Below, piece after piece: positions 22,275 to 34,898 of a DNA stretch of 64,000 nucleotides (within the stretch, counting starts at the first letter, position 1; each line of letters begins with the position of its first letter). Both the position numbers and the translations under genes were made by a program. The DNA is from Hofstenia miamia (lineage: Eukaryota; Xenacoelomorpha; Acoela): positions 1,153,322 through 1,217,321 of the forward strand of contig SCFE01000047.1 in the NCBI GenBank assembly GCA_004352715.1, given 5' to 3'. The notes beneath the pieces are model-generated. The model was given only the letters and a program-made list of their open reading frames with translations. It did not search any database and had not been told where the DNA came from.

Positions 22275-25200
22275 TTATTTGCTTTCATAAAATTGAGCAA
22301 ACATCATTCTTGCAAATTCTCCAGCATTTATAGGCTCATCATCTTCATTAAGTGGAGATTTAACTGTGGCTGAGTTTTCAGGATGCAAAAAAAATACTAG
22401 TGAACGACGGTTAGTAGTCTGCAATTGATCATCAATTGGTGCAACAACTCTATGCATCTAAATGCAAATTTCAATATACATACACAATGAATATATAGAA
22501 GCATGCATAACTAAAAATAGACTTAAAGAAAAATATTCATCTCAGTGTTTCAATCAAATCTTATTATTAAATATAATGTAAACTTGCATAAGAACTTTGC
22601 CAATGTAAGCTATTGGTGTTAGCATTAACATAAGCGTCAATGTCGTGTCCCTATCTGCAAGTATACTGTATACAAGGTGCGATAAAAGATCTGAATGCAA
22701 TCACTTTTAGAAAAGAATCTTCTCTAATATAACACAAACGTCAAACAAATAACTGATACCAGTAAAAGAGTCCCTTGGTAATAGAGTGTTCCTTTTGTTT
22801 TCAAGTGGATACCTTTGGCAATAATACACAATACCAGGCGTATTTTAATACATTAAGTAATGGACCGCAGCTTTACAGGACACAATATATCCTATTTTCT
22901 ACTTAATGACCACTTTAATAGTGCCAAATTTTAGTGAGGCTTGGCACAGGCTCTTGTTTCAAAATAGAACACACACTGCAATCATTTAGATTAAGGTATG
23001 TTGAGTAGAGGGGCCATTCTGCAGATGATATGATATCATGAAAGTAGGCTTTGATCCACTTTGAGTTTTTTGTATTATGGGGAGCCAAGTGCTGAAATAT
23101 CCTTCCTATATCGATAAAGGCTATGGGTTCATAGAAGTACTACGATCTGAAAGATGTTACGACAGTACAATTCTTGTTTCATTTTGGCCCAAAAAGTAAT
23201 GAAAATTCGTAGAGTTTTAGAAATTGCACATATACTCCCCTAACCATTACTGATCTGGTTTTTTAATGGTCTGAATAGGAACTTGTTGAGACCACATTCT
23301 AATGATTTGGTGGTTGTGTTCTTGTTCAACTGTAAAGATCTCATCTATGAATAGGATACGCTCCCACTGCTTACCAGGGGCCCAAAACTTGAGAAGGTGA
23401 CATCTTTTGGATCCGTACACGCTTGTTCTCATTCATGAGAATTTGAACTCTTTGGAGCTTATAGTGTTTGAAATTGAAGTCATTCTTACTATTCGCCTGA
23501 CAGATCTGTCACTGATATTTACCTCACGAGCATCTTTTGCTTATGGAGATCCTAGGATTATAAGAAATCCAATTGGGATGATTTTTCTGTTCCTACATGT
23601 GTTGATAGTAGCCTTTCCCACTTCAGCACATCAATAACAATAGATTGCTCATGCGATTTCATTATTTCATTTCGCACACTGATGTAAGGCAATAATTGAC
23701 AAACGTTTGCATGACTCCTGAAAAACAAAGAACATTAAGTCAGTAATTAGTGTAGAAGGAATGACAAATATTTGCTTATATAAATATCATGAATGAGTGC
23801 ATGCAATTTACAGTGCCAAAGTATGCAAATTGAAAAGACAAAACTGTATACTGAATTTTTGCCGCATCCTGCAATAACATAAACCTAGCGCAGAGATGCA
23901 ACCGGCTACAACCTGCAGCCACTTGGAAATTTCAAGAAAGTCAATAGAGATTACCGGCCGTTTACCGTGCAAAATTAAAAAAAAATTCTTGTTTCATTTG
24001 ATAATAAGGAATATTTTATTTAGTTTGGGAGAAAATCCTATGAAACTCTAAAGGTTCAAAAAATTTTATTGTTTCAATTGCAATTAAAAAATTTATCTCT
24101 TTTAAATCAATGACTTTGACTATAAATTGAGTTATTCTGTTTTTGATTGTGTAGTTTTGTTTCAGTTTTTTATGCACCTATCTAGTAATGATATTACAAA
24201 AATAATTTAATCTTCCGGATTTACACTTAATAATTTAAAAAAACTTCATAAAATTTAAAAGCTTGTACCAATGTATTTTTCTAATATATTGGAAGGAACA
24301 CTCAAAATAAATTTGAACGATTCTGGTTGCATACAATTTCTAACGCAAATTTTGGTTGAGAAGTTTCATACATCCTACTAAAGGAGTCAATTATATTTGG
24401 CTTTGTTGAAAATTTTTTTAATTATATTTATTTGGCTACTTACTTATTTATTATTCAATGCTAAATACCGCTGCAATGCAAAGCATAATGATTGATAATA
24501 CTACTCTTAGTTTTATATATTTTAACTATCATAGAAATGTACTAACTAAACAATCTGAAACTTTCAGAATTTAAATTCACTGAAAAAGGAAAAGCTGATT
24601 AAGTTGTGCAAAGAAAAGATAAATGGAAAATATCAAAATTGTGATATGCTAGAAACATTGTTACAATAGTTTGAAATTTGCTCTATACAAAATATATATA
24701 TAAAATATTAATTGCTGTCAACATTAGCCAAAAACTTGTGCAATGTTCTCTTTAGGCAGAATCTAGCATCATAAAAAATTTAAATATCTAGATACTTCAT
24801 GTATTTATTGGAAAAATACTAAACTAAACCTAACCCTAATTCCTCAAACTTAGTTGCTTCATGAATTTTTTAATTGAAATAGCAACTTCACAAATTCACT
24901 AAATATATATATATATATATGCAATATATTTGCATAAATTAAATGCGTAAGGCAAATAAAATTTACAGTGCAAACACTTTGAACCCACAGAATCCATTCT
25001 GCACACAATAAATACCAACCTACCAGCAATGCATGATTTTCGATGCATGAAATTGGACATATGGAAATCAAGCTATGATTAAATTTTAACAAATACTTTT
25101 AGGTGTATTTGTTAGTACATTACACTTTAATATACTGAAAATTATTCCCAATTGAGATATTAATATAAACAAAATTTCATGTGCAATGAGTAAAAAATTG

Positions 25201-28200
25201 GGTTTGTGATCTTTAGCTACAAGGAAGCATTTTCTGCACAATAACTATGAGAGAGCTTGCAAAATAGTTATGCAAGAAAATTTTATCTATTGGATTTATA
25301 TACTACAAACTATAAATATCAAAAATTCAATTCATGAAGCCTATTAGAAACACTAAAATGGTATACATTTTAGAAACATGATTTCTCAGTTGGCTCAGAG
25401 TATGCGCATTCCGATAAGGAAAATTATGATAGATTAAAAATACATGGTATTAGAAAGATCAAATTTTCTAAATGTATCGATCCTAGAAATTTAATTAATT
25501 TTCTGAAGTAATTTAGCCTATTTGTTGGTTTCAGTGTGCCGAATTTTCTTAGTTAAAAATTGTGATAGTAAATTTATTTCAATTATTCTTCTTGGAATTA
25601 ATTAAAGTTTTCTTTGATGAATAATCTGCATAGAGAATACATGTATACTATTTTGATTAATATTTTAGTGTTGTCTACTTTACCTAAGTTAAATCCCCAA
25701 GTCGACTTGACTATATAATTGTTGTGATATTACATTTTTTCATTTATAAAAGAACTCACCGTAGACTTGAGTATGTTGTTGCTCCATTTTTGCATGAGAC
25801 TACCAACATTAATAAGTGCGCAATCCGGTCTTGGTGTTACAGGAACATATTTATTTTCTTTATTCATTACTTCCAAACCACCGGTTGCATCTTGAAATAG
25901 AACAGTAATAGTGTCAAAATCAGCATGTTCGCCGCAACGGATTTGATTTGGCATTACGTCTACCATATTTTATTAAGTAAAATGTATTTTTATAAGCAAA
26001 TACATAATGAATTTTACGTTGACTTTCATTTGGTTAGACAACTAATAAATAAATAAAAATATCACCTTTTCCAATAAGCGATGGGTACCAAAGTGTTCTT
26101 AAGTTGCATGTGAAGTCTTCACCAAAACAGTTATGAAATTTTTCGAAAAATCCTGGATCCTAATATAAAATATGGATTATATAAAAGATATATGTGTAAT
26201 GTATACATCAAGTTTCAAGCCTATAGCAATAAGACGCAAAGTGCGTAAGGCCAACTTTGCCAGCATCGTGAAAAACTTTATCATGATGTTTTCAAAGTTC
26301 GGTACTTCTTCTGGCCATTTCTAAATAGTAATTTTTAACTAACAATAAAAAAATTCAATAAATATTTTTAAGAAATTTGTTTGTCCTTGTAGGCTTCCAA
26401 TTAATATTCAAATTTACAAAGTGTGGATTCTTCCAATAGGATTTTTTTAATTTTAAACATTCACTTAATTTCAAAAATTTAGTAAAATATTATTATTGAA
26501 TATTTGCACCATTATGAAAGTTTTATCTCACCTTTGGCTTTGAAATAGTTCTAACATTGAAAGATTCCTTAAGATCCCCAGGTCTCTCGATATTTGCTCT
26601 AAATGCATTCATTAGATGATCAAAATCTAAAGTGTGTTAATAGAATATAGTGTGCTCTGAAAAACAAACGATAAATACATGTAGTTGCTAACACATATAG
26701 TCTTCTCTCCACTACCACAATGTCTATGTTCTTGTCTGCTACTTTCTTAGTATCTTTTCTTCATAAAATTTCAATATTTACTATGAACATAAACCCATAC
26801 CTCTTAGTTTCAACTGCTTTTTCAATGGCAACTAATTCAGATATGCTAAGTTGAGTTTTTTAATATTTGAGTCCCAAAATAATCTTGGATGTAGTTCTGA
26901 CATTTTAAAATAACATTACTTATTTATTCAGGTTCCAGAATTATATCTAAATTTTTGTTAGCCGCATAGCTCGGATCAAATTATTTTTTACCTAATCTAT
27001 GACTTACTAAATATATACAAGCTTATTCCATTGATATTGTTCGGATATTCCTGCATTTTCATTTTAAATAATTTCTATATCCGCACAAAATTCAGTCATT
27101 TCAATATTTCTAAATTTACCTCATCTCAATATTATGCATAGATTTTGCTCGACGCACTTCCTTCAATTGAATAACCAATCTTTGAAATTATAATTTCAAA
27201 AAGTCTTTCCTATATTGCTTTTCATTTTCAAATGAGGCAAGGAACCAATTTCTTTATACATGTATACGAATTTACTTAAAAATTTCAAAATGTAGTATTT
27301 ACGTTTCTTTCAGATATGGCGACCATCCATGCCTGTCTTCATCAAGTAGATATTTTCGCTTTACATCATCTGGGAGATTGAAAAACAAGCGAGTGCATTC
27401 GTTAAATTCTTCTATCTTAAATATAAATGAAATTTACCTGATTCAAACTGTAATTGTTATTTAAGTAAAAATCTGTAGCTTTTTTTTACAATTATTATTT
27501 ATGACATGGTAAAATATAATTGGCTTATATTTTATAAGCATAAAATTATTCATGTTTATCTTTGAAAATATATACAAATTTGTAAATATTACTATTTTTG
27601 CGATAATTCTGAGTATAAATGAAACAAAATTTATTTACAGATAAATCAAAATTTAAAAAACGAATTTTCACTTATAATGAGCAAACAATATTCGTTAATT
27701 CACTTATGAAATGAACATTTTTAAGCTGAATACGACTATGCATTAAATTTTTTCTTAGCTTTGAAAAGTTGTTTTTTACGGTTCTAGTTCATGAAGTTTT
27801 TTATTCATTGTAAAATAAACGTGATTTATTGTGTGCACATTTTCAAGGTTAGCAATTAATTATACATTTTTGGAAGATTCAGAAATTTTTTGGTCAGCAG
27901 AGAATAGCTGAAATGTATAGGCTATGGTTCTTAGCAAGAGCAGAATTTTAGCAAATCCAAAGAAACTAAAATAATAGTTGCTACTATTATAGCTAATGTT
28001 TTCATATAAATATCACATTTTAAAGTACTCGTATCTATTGTTCCTTATTGATTCAAATCAATTTCAAGTATATTAGTAAATTGCTTGGGTTTTAGAAAAC
28101 CCATAGCAATGCATCAATAATGATGGATGTCAGGCAATACAAACAGTCAATTTCTTACAGGAATAAAATTCCATTGAAAATCAAGAAATATTTATTAGAA

Positions 28201-30303
28201 AAATTGTTAATTTTCCACCTAGGAAATTTAAATATAATCCAAAATCCCAAAACTTAATGCAAGCTTAACAGGGCGGGCTTAGTTTCTAAATTAATTTTAC
28301 AAGGTGAGTTGATTAACCTCTCGACGTCGAGTACACCCATAAGGATCCTGCGATTCTTCCATCTCAAAATATTATCTGTACGAAATGAAGAACAATCTAA
28401 GAGAAATTTTCAGGTTTGTAAAATTTTGCATTGCAAAACGGAAATTGAAAAATTGTTTTGCTGCTAAGATTCAAGTGTGTAAAAATTTGGCAATAGTTAT
28501 ATTCTATTGTAATTAATTTCTCCAAAATATCACCACTGCCTTCTTCAAGGAATAATTTATGTTAATTTTATATCAAATTTTATATAGGTTTAAGTCTGAA
28601 TATAATATGATGAAAACGCCCATTATCTTTAATTTGTAATGAAATATTTTGAAAATTTACTTACAATGAAATTATTTGATTGTGTTTTTGATAACTAATA
28701 TCGTTGCAGTTCTATTAAGGTAATATTTCCTTTTCAAAATGTTCAAATTTCATGCTTTTTTACATTCTGAACCACGAAGTTTTAAGAAATCTAAAAGAAA
28801 TAAGTTCAAGTCTTGATAAATTTTTTTATTTGGCATTAGGTGTGCATACAAAATAGAAATACTTCAAATTTCAAAATAACATAAATTTGTTGAATATAGC
28901 AAATCAATTTATGAACTACTTAAAAATTCACCAGTGCACATGTGACAATGGATTGCTGTCGCTTAAATTTGAGTAGCGTTTGAAAAGAGTTCACGTAAAA
29001 ATTCCTCATCTTAAAAGCTTTGTGAAATGAAACAGTAAGGACATATCTTAAATAATGATTGAAATATGTTCTACTCAAAACAAACCAGCACAGATATGAC
29101 TATAGATTGCTGACTTAGCTTGTGCAGATTTTGAAAATATTGAATATTACAGGTCATGTAGAAATTAATCATCAGATAATTTTAATAAATCAAGTGAGAT
29201 GGACCACTAAAGATATTAATGCAAAAATGTTTAATATTATTTCTAAGAAACATTGCCAGAGTGTTATAAAACAGAATACAATTTTCGAAACTGAATTTTG
29301 AAATTTTTTATATTGTGTTTGTGAATAAATATGAAAATTCTTTGAGTCCAAATTGATTGAAAAATGCTAAAAACATCAAATAACCTAAAGAAATATTCAG
29401 TGACACCATTCTTTGGAAAAATTACAGCAGCAATGACTATATTAGACAGTGAAACACAAATATTTAAGTATTCCAATTTTAGAGTTACATTTGTATGATT
29501 TTTTGTTTGAAAATTATATTCTGGAATTTTTCAAGCAACAGAAGATCAATACAAACATAAAGCACTATAATATTATTACAATGTACATGTGCAAATACAT
29601 AAGCAAAGCTAAAATTTTGAAGAATTCTAAATAATTGTAGTTTATTCTTAAAGATCCATTGAAATAAAAAGTGAAAAATGTCATTTATTCTGAATGATAT
29701 GTAAATATTATATTTGGATGAAGAAAACACACTATAACGTTCAGTGGAAAATGCGTGACAGTTTATATTTACCAAAAAAAGGTCAACAGTAGCGAGCGTA
29801 CATAAATAACTGATCCATTGCTATGATAATCTTTGAGCTTCGTTTCTCCCGCATTCATTGCAAAGGATGTGATTGTTGGGCTTAGGGTGAGCCCTTTCCC
29901 ATTCCATCAATTTGACAATATGTTTGCTCATTAAGCACAAACAGCAAATTTGTGCAAGGTAATCTCAATAATGCATTCAAAAAGTGTCGATTGACATTTG
30001 CAATTTTTTCAATATCTACTAGTCTTGCAATGTGATGAATTGTTTCTTCTACCGGGATGTTCGTTAATAACGACTTTACATCAGAACTAACAATGCTAAT
30101 TTTTGAAATTGGCTGCGACTTATATATTTTATTAATTTTTTCTAGAAATTCGGCTGCGTTGGAGATATTAAAGTCTGATGGAATAAACGGTTTTAATAAT
30201 TTGTTAATATAACATGCTAAATTAGAGGTTTTACTATTAACCATGCTAATAATTGGTTTGACGATCTTTGTGAATCTTGGCCAAGCCACATAATCTTGCA
30301 ATA

Positions 30304-30341
<38 letters not shown>

Positions 30342-31305
30342 CCTCAAAATAGCGCTAAGTATTATCTAACGGCATTTCAGCGAGTCTATAGTTTTATGTC
30401 TAGATATTTTAAATTGTGCATGCACAAAAAATTCTTAATAAATCTGAGTGAAAAAGTTTTACTGTATTATCTGATAAGTCCTACTTTGTAGCAAGTGGGC
30501 CACGGGGAAGGGCTTTGCAAAAGGAATATAAAATGTCGTCATCTTCGGAGGTTTTCGATTAAGTTCAAAGTAATAAGATCATGGTCGAGATTAAATTCCA
30601 CAAAAATAGAAATAATTTAAAAAATTCCAGTATGTATTAGAAAAATTTAATACATATATATATATATATATATATAACAAAAAATAATGTGACCCAAAAT
30701 AAGGAATAATTTTGAAAAAATTTTTGCGAAAGTTGAATCCCAAACCTCATTTAGTTCCAAACTGTAAGGAAGAAACAATTTAAAGACTAAATATAAAAGA
30801 TTAATTGCATTTATAAAATATAATCAACATTCTCTGCTATAATATTGAGGAATCAGTATGTAATTCTTCGCTTCTCTACAACTATCTAAGAAAGTTTTCC
30901 CACGATAATAGGCAAACTGAAACTTTACCTATCTTTATTAACAACTTCGTGTATTTCAGGGTATAAACAGAGGTCTTAAATTATAAAATAGCAGCTTACC
31001 CAAATGCATCTAATTTCAAAAGTAACACAATACCTACACTTTAAAATTGATAGCAAATTTCGATATATATGATAATTAAGCTATGATATTAAAATAACAA
31101 TAATTCTTAAAAATAGGAAGATATTAATGCAAAGGCTTACATCGGCATTAGTGACACCATGATTTTTAATGTACAGAAAGCCATACGACTTAAACACTGA
31201 AATAACTTCATCTCCCAATTTTCTTAAGTCATTTTCAATGTACTCTTCATCAGAAAACTCTAGAGAAGCAACACTGAAATCCAAAACAGGAATTGACTCA
31301 GTCAT
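22275..31305 (-). CDS. 2-oxoglutarate/Fe(II) dioxygenase, isopenicillin-N-synthase-like family (7 exons, 311 aa)
   Basis: Coding exons on the minus strand: 31305-31141, 27415-27303, 26598-26532, 26320-26207, 26159-26066, 25959-25760 and 22457-22275. All introns are GT-AG and all phases agree, giving 936 nt with the stop. Residues about 4-115 form the N-terminal helper domain (start MTESIPVLDFS, then YGFLYIKNHGV, FFNLPDDVKRKY and ERPGDLKESFNV). Residues about 170-280 form the catalytic double-stranded beta-helix. Iron ligands are H196 and D198 (GEHADFD) and H253 (MHRVV); the 2-oxoglutarate-binding pair is R268 and S270 (RRS). Length is usual for the family. It should couple 2-oxoglutarate decarboxylation to oxidation of a small substrate, which cannot be deduced; cytosolic, as no signal peptide or membrane segment is seen. 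Intron 4 is only 47 nt, while introns 1 and 6 exceed 3 kb and carry transposon relics. The start is the only ATG giving the complete helper domain. Confidence 0.93.
22673..23871 (-). pseudogene. mariner-like transposon relic in intron 6 of the dioxygenase gene
   Basis: The minus-strand translation, in several frames, gives NISDRSVRRIV (helix-turn-helix), HYKLQRVQILMNENKRVRIQ, then KQWERILFIDEIFTVEQEHN (the region of the second catalytic Asp, here IDE for the usual SDE). Near 22990-23090 it gives FQHLAPHNTKNSKWIKAYFH and EWPLYS (third catalytic region). The ends look like degenerate inverted repeats: CAAGGTGCGATAAAAG on the left, CAGGATGCGGCAAAAA on the right. TA precedes the left end only. 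About 1.2 kb, normal for mariner; frameshifts and stops make it inactive. Confidence 0.78.
24902..24922. repeat. (TA)n microsatellite
   Basis: Short uninterrupted TA tract within intron 6 of the dioxygenase gene. Confidence 0.8.
29810..30301 (-). pseudogene. Penelope-like element RT fragment in intron 1 of the dioxygenase gene
   Basis: An open stretch of 139 codons on the minus strand has PIISMVNSKTSNLACYINKL, then ISIVSSDVKSLLTNIPVEET (catalytic motif, normally D-V-x-S-L-F-T-N-I-P) and FVLNEQTYCQIDGMGKGSP. It stops at 29882, but restoring the frame by one base continues the expected LSPT, so a single-base deletion in GSP-LSP ended it. The RT core around the Asp pair is absent. The upstream edge is a TA microsatellite at 30309-30340. 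It lies in the same orientation as the host gene. Confidence 0.8.
30309..30340. repeat. (TA)n microsatellite
   Basis: TA tract at the upstream edge of the Penelope fragment, inside intron 1. Confidence 0.85.
30654..30676. repeat. (TA)n microsatellite
   Basis: Short TA tract inside intron 1 of the dioxygenase gene. Confidence 0.8.
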
Positions 31306-34300
31306 CTCTAATACATATACTAAAAAATTTTACTCGATTTCCATTTATACACCGCTAATTTTCAATCTATCATAAGTTTTCGATGCTAACATTTGTGTAG
31401 AATTATATATACTATATATATACATATATATATATATATACTATCGCATTATAATTGGAGCATATTGGCATATATTGATATGGAATATATTGTTGCACAT
31501 CATCCATAGTTGCATTAAAAGCAATAGTAGGTACTAATACCAATTCATTTGGATAGAATACATTGGTGCTTTGCAATTCTTCTTATAAAAAATTCGAAAT
31601 AATTTTTAATGTTTCTTGCAAAACACAATGCATTTATTCAAAAGTAAATACAGAAAAAAATTTTAAATTTTTATAAATTTTTACAAGTTCATTGAAATGA
31701 TAATACAGATGTGCATATCATACCATTGCAAGGGTTCCTAAAATAGTGAAGATTAGAAAAGCAAAGCAAAGTTGACAGCGAACGAAGCAGCCAGGAATAT
31801 ATTTTATTAAAGGTTGATATATCTAAGCTAAAACACAAAGCTTTATCTTCGTTTCTACTCTTCTTTATAAATGAATTTGCCTATGATAATTTCAATATCG
31901 TGGCTATATGAGCTAAAGCATTATTCTATTCTGGGCGATTGAGTTTAGTCGCTTTTCACTTACACAATGTAGAAAAGGGACGCTCACTTGAAGCCGTTGC
32001 CCAAGCAAAATTTTGAAAGTTGTAAAATCTATAAATTTTCAAATGGAAGTTCTTATCAAGATGGTCAATTGATTGAATAACGGTTGACTGAATATTTTCA
32101 GTTTCCGGCAGAGTTTGAATTGGGCTGATTTTTAGGCCCAAGCCCGGCGCAGCCCAATGCAGCTTAGGCCCAATTCCAATATGACCCAATTCAAAATGCC
32201 AATTTTTTTACCCTGATAGTTTCTTCTCGCTAATAGATGCCCATAAGCACTACACTATGAAGTATTGGATAACTTACAAAATATGTTGATTAATGTGCAC
32301 ATCCCCTTAAGTTTGTCAACAATGCTAACTCAATTCTGTTGAAATTCAAATTGCATTGTTAACCTTAATACAATAAACGTGTTATACTGTACAAGGCCGT
32401 AGGTCTGGGTTTCAATGTGTTCAACCCTTACTGGATATGTGCCCCTCTTTTAAACGTTTGTATTTGGCTACCAATACCTAATAGTATTGAGTGTGAATAT
32501 TCTCAAATGTTACCAATGAAAACAAAACTTTTTTGTTTCAAGTTTATTCATAGATTACCCTTAAATTGCATAGATTTTTTACTTTTTGTTGCTTTCTTCT
32601 TTAAATTCTTAAACGCTTTCATTTCACAAAATAATAAAATCTCAGAAATTTTCGTTTTATAAGTTCAAGTGTTTATATGTTGATCTCTTGCTTAGACGCC
32701 TATGAAAAACATATAAAAATGTTGTCATGGATATTATTGTAACTTTAAGTGAGATAAATGGTGATTGTTGACAGAACTATAAATAACCAAAATTTATCAA
32801 CATTTTTAATGTCCAGATCTTTTAACATTAACTGGGCATGGCAAAACTTAGCATCCAATTTTGCACTCTAATTGACATTTTTGAAATCAATTATTGCAAG
32901 TAGCCGTTTACATGTAGGCAAATCTTAGGAAAAGAAAATACAACAAGATCATTTATATTTTGCTACTCTTTTATCCAAATATTTCTATATGGAAATGAAA
33001 TTTGTGTTTATTTTTATGTGTATCGTGTTTATGTATTTTTACACGTTCTTCAAAAACCTTAAACTTTTTGTTATGTTTTACAACATTGTAATAGTGTAAA
33101 CCCCAACTACAACAATGAGTTTCCAATCGCATTTTAACAACAATAATTACTCTCATAGAGCCATTGAATAATTTTGAATTTAATAGCACCATTGGCTGTA
33201 TATTTTTTACCATTATTCGCAACTTAAGATAAAATCTATTATTGCGATGCGGAATAACTTTTAGGAATAAAGAAAGCACTTTTAAATACTTCTTTATAAT
33301 TATTATCAAACTAAAAGTTTGCTTTTCAATAAAAGTAGGCTTGGTATGGGGCCCCGAGCTTGCAAATATTATGTTGGAAGTTTTCTGCCGTTCAAAATGA
33401 CACCTAAACAACTGCAGTTTCACTAAAAATATTGACAAATTTTTACACGAAATTCATTAAAAATGTTGTTAATTTCTTTTACTAGAGCAATTTATATAAT
33501 GGTTGAAGGAAAATAATCCTTTCCTGCATATTCAAACAATATATCCTTTAAAATAAGAGTGAATATAGATAGTATGTTTGTATTAATCTTAAAATGCATG
33601 CTTGCAAAACAGGTGCTAAACATATACAGGTGGCTTGAATACCAGAAGATGAAAAAATATTGGTATTTAGAGTGATTATAATAATAATACTGTTTTTTGA
33701 AGTAATCATCTTTTACAAATGACATCAACTTACATTAGCAAACACCAAGAGGGAGTTTTTAGAAACGCTCGTTGCTTTTAGCAGACAAAATTTAGATGTT
33801 AGAAGTATTGCACTAGCCAACAATGCCGATTATACTTAAAGAGAATGCTTTTTATCATTTGCAAAGTTTAAGTTTTCAACTGAATTTTTTCCTGTACTTC
33901 AAATGCCAAATATAACATTAGGCCAAAGCCTGGCCCAGCCCGAACCAACTTTAGTCCCGACCCAATTTCAACTCTTGTTTCCGGACTTTAAAATTACCAT
34001 CTCAATTTTTCCAGACGTAAAATATCATGAAGTAGTGATGTACGGGTATTGCTATTTTAGTACCTCTACACACCTAAAAAATGACTTTTTTTACCCATAC
34101 CAACGCGTACCCTAGAATAATGTTTTATGTGCTGCTATTAAGCAATTTTAAATTTTTTGTATGTCAAAATGCTTTCGTGGAGTATACTTTTAATATTCTT
34201 ATTTCTACATTGATGTTCAACTGCTTAAACTTAAATATTAGACCCATTTGATCGTAAACCTTTATCTGTGTATTCTATCATTTACATGAGCACAATTCCG

Positions 34301-34559
34301 TCTCATTAATTATTGTACCATGCATTTTCTAAAATCATATTCTGTTGTTTGTTACCATTAGATACTGGACATATTAACCACATTTTTTGGAGTGAATGGA
34401 AAATCCAAGAATCAGTACATAGCTGAACATTTGCAGTCTTTGTCAAGAATCACCACTTTCCGCTAATTTATCCTCCAGAGAGAGCATAATTGGCTTCAGC
34501 AGCAGTGAATGAGGAATAGATGAAGGATGATAACCACACATTGAGTAGGACACACTATT
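31306..34559. other. Region upstream of the dioxygenase gene; no second gene seen
   Basis: The promoter of the minus-strand gene should lie just above 31305, but no TATA or other motif stands out from the AT background. TA tracts sit at about 31407-31441. Two GGCC-rich patches in the same orientation (around 32128-32165 and 33921-33950) stand out and may be transposon ends. The open frame 32971-33438 (minus, 155 codons) has no recognisable motif. Confidence 0.4.
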
Positions 34560-34898
34560 TGTAATTGTAATTAAAATAATAGTTCTCGTGGAGGACACTT
34601 TAAAATTGTGGGATATTCTTGATATCTCCATGAGCATGACATGCACATTGTAATGGGGTGCAGCAGATGAAATACCTGAACTCCTTTGTGTAAACCAGTC
34701 ATAGTATTAATCAATTGATTTTTAAAAAGCTATCCCAAAATCTCTTAGTCTTTTATGAATGGCAGCTGATAAAACAACTACTGTTGTCTCATTAAATAGA
34801 ACACTAAAGTACTTCTGTTTTTTCATTTTGACAACGAGGGCATTTTCAACAACAACACCACAGGCTTGAATTATTTCGTTTTGCGTCTGCAGGATCAA
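34560..34898 (-). pseudogene. hAT-like DUF4371 transposase-derived fragment
   Basis: The minus-strand frame reads TQNEIIQACGVVVENALV, then KKQKYFSVLFNETT, the signature of the DUF4371 region of hAT-like transposases (KYFS.L.DETTD). Here Asn replaces the first catalytic-type Asp. After a stop and a short break, MTGLHKGVQVF corresponds to the following segment (usually MSG..GVQA). Only this middle piece is recognisable; no zinc finger or dimerisation end was found nearby. Broken, so a relic. Confidence 0.65.

Noticed and set aside
24820-24842. Telomere-like CTAAACCTAACCCTAA stretch
   Set aside because: Only two to three imperfect units; expected by chance in AT-rich DNA.
29882-30301. Reading the open frame inside the dioxygenase intron as an extra host exon
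   Set aside because: Its translation is Penelope RT, and the host gene is complete and in phase without it.
31956-32189. 77-codon minus-strand frame with Gly/Pro-rich start
   Set aside because: It overlaps a GGCC-rich repeat patch also seen elsewhere; no domain.
32971-33438. 155-codon minus-strand open frame
   Set aside because: No recognisable motif, composition typical of AT-rich chance frames, and no splice or start context.
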